Below, in pieces: positions 62,478 through 64,000 of a stretch of DNA of 64,000 nucleotides (the first letter of the stretch is position 1; the number at the start of each line of letters is the position of its first letter). Position numbers and translations under genes: made by a program. The stretch is from CAIWHR01 sp963708855 (lineage in GTDB: Bacteria > Pseudomonadota > Gammaproteobacteria > Burkholderiales > Casimicrobiaceae). The stretch lies in NCBI GenBank assembly GCA_963708855.1, contig CAVPUM010000007.1, positions 235,577 to 299,576 on the forward strand, read 5' to 3'. Under the pieces are notes generated by a model. It did no database searches. It saw only the letters and a list, made by a program, of their open reading frames with translations, and was not told the DNA's origin.

Positions 62478-63752
62478 CGCCCAGCAATGCTGGAGGATTC
62501 CTCTTCAAGTCCGTCGTGGCGGCCGCCGGCGTGGGCCTGGCAGCGTACCTGCTTATCGAGCTTCGCAGCCTCATCGTCCCCGTGGCGGTGGCCGGGCTGC
62601 TCGCATACGTCTGTCGACCCCTCGTTGCGGTGTTGGAGCGTTACAGGGTCCCCCGAGACGTGGCGATCGGATTGTTGCTGCTGTTGTTCGTGCTCTCCTC
62701 TCTGTTCATCGTGAACCGTATCCGGGCAGTCGTACCCACGGATATCCAGGCCATCGAGCTCAAGGTCGAGGTGCTCCACAAGATCAACGAGCGCTACAAG
62801 GCGCTGATGGGTCTCGACGAATCGCTGGCAAAGGGAAATCGGCTCTACCGACTCGTGCATCGAGACCTGGACCCGTTGGTGGATCGTGTCAACCACGAGC
62901 TCGCCCTCACGCCCGAAGAACGCGCCACATTATTCGCCTCGCGCCCTCGCCGCCCCGACGCGTCAACGGCATCCGATCGGCTGCTCGATCACGATCGAGC
63001 GAACCGCCTGACGCTCAAGCTGCGCTCGCGGACCGCGCTCGCCGAGGCTGACGCGGTAGGGCCCTGGACGCCCCGAGGTTGTCCAAGCGCCGACGCTGGT
63101 CGCGAAGAAGCCTCTCGCAGCGCTGGCCGACATCCTGTCCACGTGGTTGGTAGCCCCTCTGGTCTTCCTGTTCCTGCTGCGCGATACCGGCGAGCTCAAA
63201 CGCGGCCTTCTAGGGATGGTTTCCAACCGGCTGTTCGAACCGGCGCTAACGGTCATGGCTGACCTCGACCGCGCGGTGGGCAGCTACGTGCGCGGCATAT
63301 TCCTCGAGGGCGCGTTGCTAGGCTTTACCGTGGCGCTGTTGCTCACGATCGTCGGCGTTCCTCTGCGCTGGGCGATCGCCATCGGACTTCTCTCGGCGGC
63401 CACGAACATGGTTCCGTACGTCGGCTTCGTGATCGCAGTGCTGGGGGGGCTGGGCTATGTCCTCCTGGCGGAGGAGATCCAGTCGCTGCTGCCCGCCGTC
63501 GATACGGAGAGCGTCTGGATCTGGGTGATTGTGGCGGTGGGACTTGCCGAGCTGCTCAAGAACGTCATCTACGAGCCACTGGTCCTTGGCGGTGCCGTCA
63601 AGCTCCACCCGCTCGTCGTGGTGATCGGAGTGTTCGGCGGCGCCATCTTGTTCGGCGTAGTCGGGATGCTGCTCGCGATTCCGACTATTGTCGTCCTCAA
63701 AGTCTTCGTCTCGAGCACGGCGAGACAACTCAAAGCCTATGGACTCATCTAG
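62474..63752 (+). CDS. AI-2E family (PerM-like) permease, frameshifted in the middle
   Basis: About 425 residues if repaired. The N-terminal half has membrane segments GVGLAAYLLIELRSLIVPVA and LLLLLFVLSSLFIVNRIRAV, then a soluble region. The C-terminal half has VAPLVFLFLLRDTGELKRGL, DRAVGSYVRGIFLEGALLGF and LRWAIAIGLLSAATNMVPYV. AI-2E family members export or import small molecules such as autoinducer-2 or act as sodium antiporters. The frame moves from 2 to 0 between about 63060 and 63090 (EADAVG to VVQAPTLVAKKPLAAL), needing two indels or one two-base change. It starts at GTG 62474 overlapping the cNMP gene stop. Confidence 0.8.
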
Positions 63753-63909
63753 TCGAGCGCCTCCTGTGATCGACGAATCGATGGGCGACTGGCGCCGCCG
63801 CACGCCGGACCACTCAAGAAATGGAGCCTCCGGAAAACCCGGGGCGGTTCAGCGTCTTCTCTGGCCTCCCATTCATCCGCGAAGCGAGCGCAAAAGCGGT
63901 GACCTGAAC

Positions 63910-63987
63910 GTGCCGGATGCCATTGCAATGAGCTACCTCATGCAGCCGCGCTCGCTCGCGCTGCTCGTCGAGCAGGAGATCCAGTGA
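63910..63987 (+). CDS. Short ORF tail, uncertain
   Basis: GTG 63910 opens a 25-residue frame, VPDAIAMSYLMQPRSLALLV then EQEIQ, whose stop overlaps an ATG at 63987 (TGATG). The overlap suggests translation coupling with a gene that leaves the window. Upstream continuation to 63688 gives no recognisable protein, so this may be only a leader or the end of a small gene. Confidence 0.25.
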   Translation: MPDAIAMSYLMQPRSLALLVEQEIQ

Positions 63988-64000
63988 TGGCAACCGAGGA
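63987..64000 (+). CDS. Start of a gene running off the window
   Basis: ATG 63987 begins MATE and runs off the end of the window. Only four codons are visible. It is supported solely by its overlap with the preceding stop codon. Confidence 0.25.

Overview
The window is about 64 kb of GC-rich DNA from a Gram-negative bacterium, most likely a betaproteobacterium of the Burkholderiales type. The evidence is the exported and lipoprotein gene content, a Bug-type tripartite tricarboxylate transporter solute-binding protein, several small stress proteins (CsbD, BON, entericidin, DUF3309, DUF1345, DUF883) and an adenylate-cyclase/TolB-like/TPR regulator. No rRNA, tRNA or CRISPR array is visible. At least eight genes are interrupted by one or more single-base indels although the protein similarity continues in the next frame. 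This looks more like consensus error in an assembly than real gene decay, so those genes are annotated as single spans. Layout. 0-8 kb: the C-terminal part of a cyclic beta-1,2-glucan synthase (GH94 end), a PAS protein, a metallo-beta-lactamase-fold hydrolase, a beta/gamma-crystallin protein and a cation:proton antiporter. 8-11.5 kb: two tandem paralogues of a secreted protein with a His/Cys pair like that of caspase-fold (clan CD) peptidases and a helical C-terminal half. 11.5-23.7 kb: a dense cluster of small membrane, lipoprotein and stress genes, a VIT-family transporter, a histone-H1-like protein, a TetR regulator and two adjacent Crp/Fnr-family regulators. 23.8-26.2 kb: a secreted alpha/beta hydrolase with two C-terminal WWNAPAGSESGWGIN repeats. 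26.3-42 kb: a metabolic block flanked by transposase remnants. It holds a B12-type diol/glycerol dehydratase with fused large and medium subunits, a convergent pair resembling ATP-citrate lyase, a two-subunit molybdenum hydroxylase, an NfeD/slipin pair and a class III cyclase/TPR regulator; VapBC follows just beyond. 42.8-48.4 kb: a Bug protein divergent from a sulfatase, then a large winged-helix/ATPase/TPR regulator. 48.5-55.7 kb: small unknown genes and a NodT/adaptor/RND efflux operon whose first gene has a partial duplicate of its 5' end. 55.7-64 kb: an alcohol dehydrogenase, an unknown gene, a DUF900 lipoprotein hydrolase, an acyl-CoA-synthetase/GNAT protein acetyltransferase, a cyclic-nucleotide-binding protein and an AI-2E-family permease. 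The most interesting non-coding signal is a palindrome of the form YGTNCG-N4-CGNRYR found nine times between 5 and 23.4 kb, only in intergenic DNA. In each case a -10-like hexamer (TAGGCT, TAGCCT, TAGTCT and variants) is centred 31-33 bp from the palindrome centre. This is the geometry of a class II Crp-type promoter (activator at about -41.5). One site precedes the second Crp-like gene and another lies just upstream of the Crp pair, so the pair are candidate regulators of a local envelope-stress regulon that includes CsbD, DUF3309, the first caspase-like gene and several small exported proteins.
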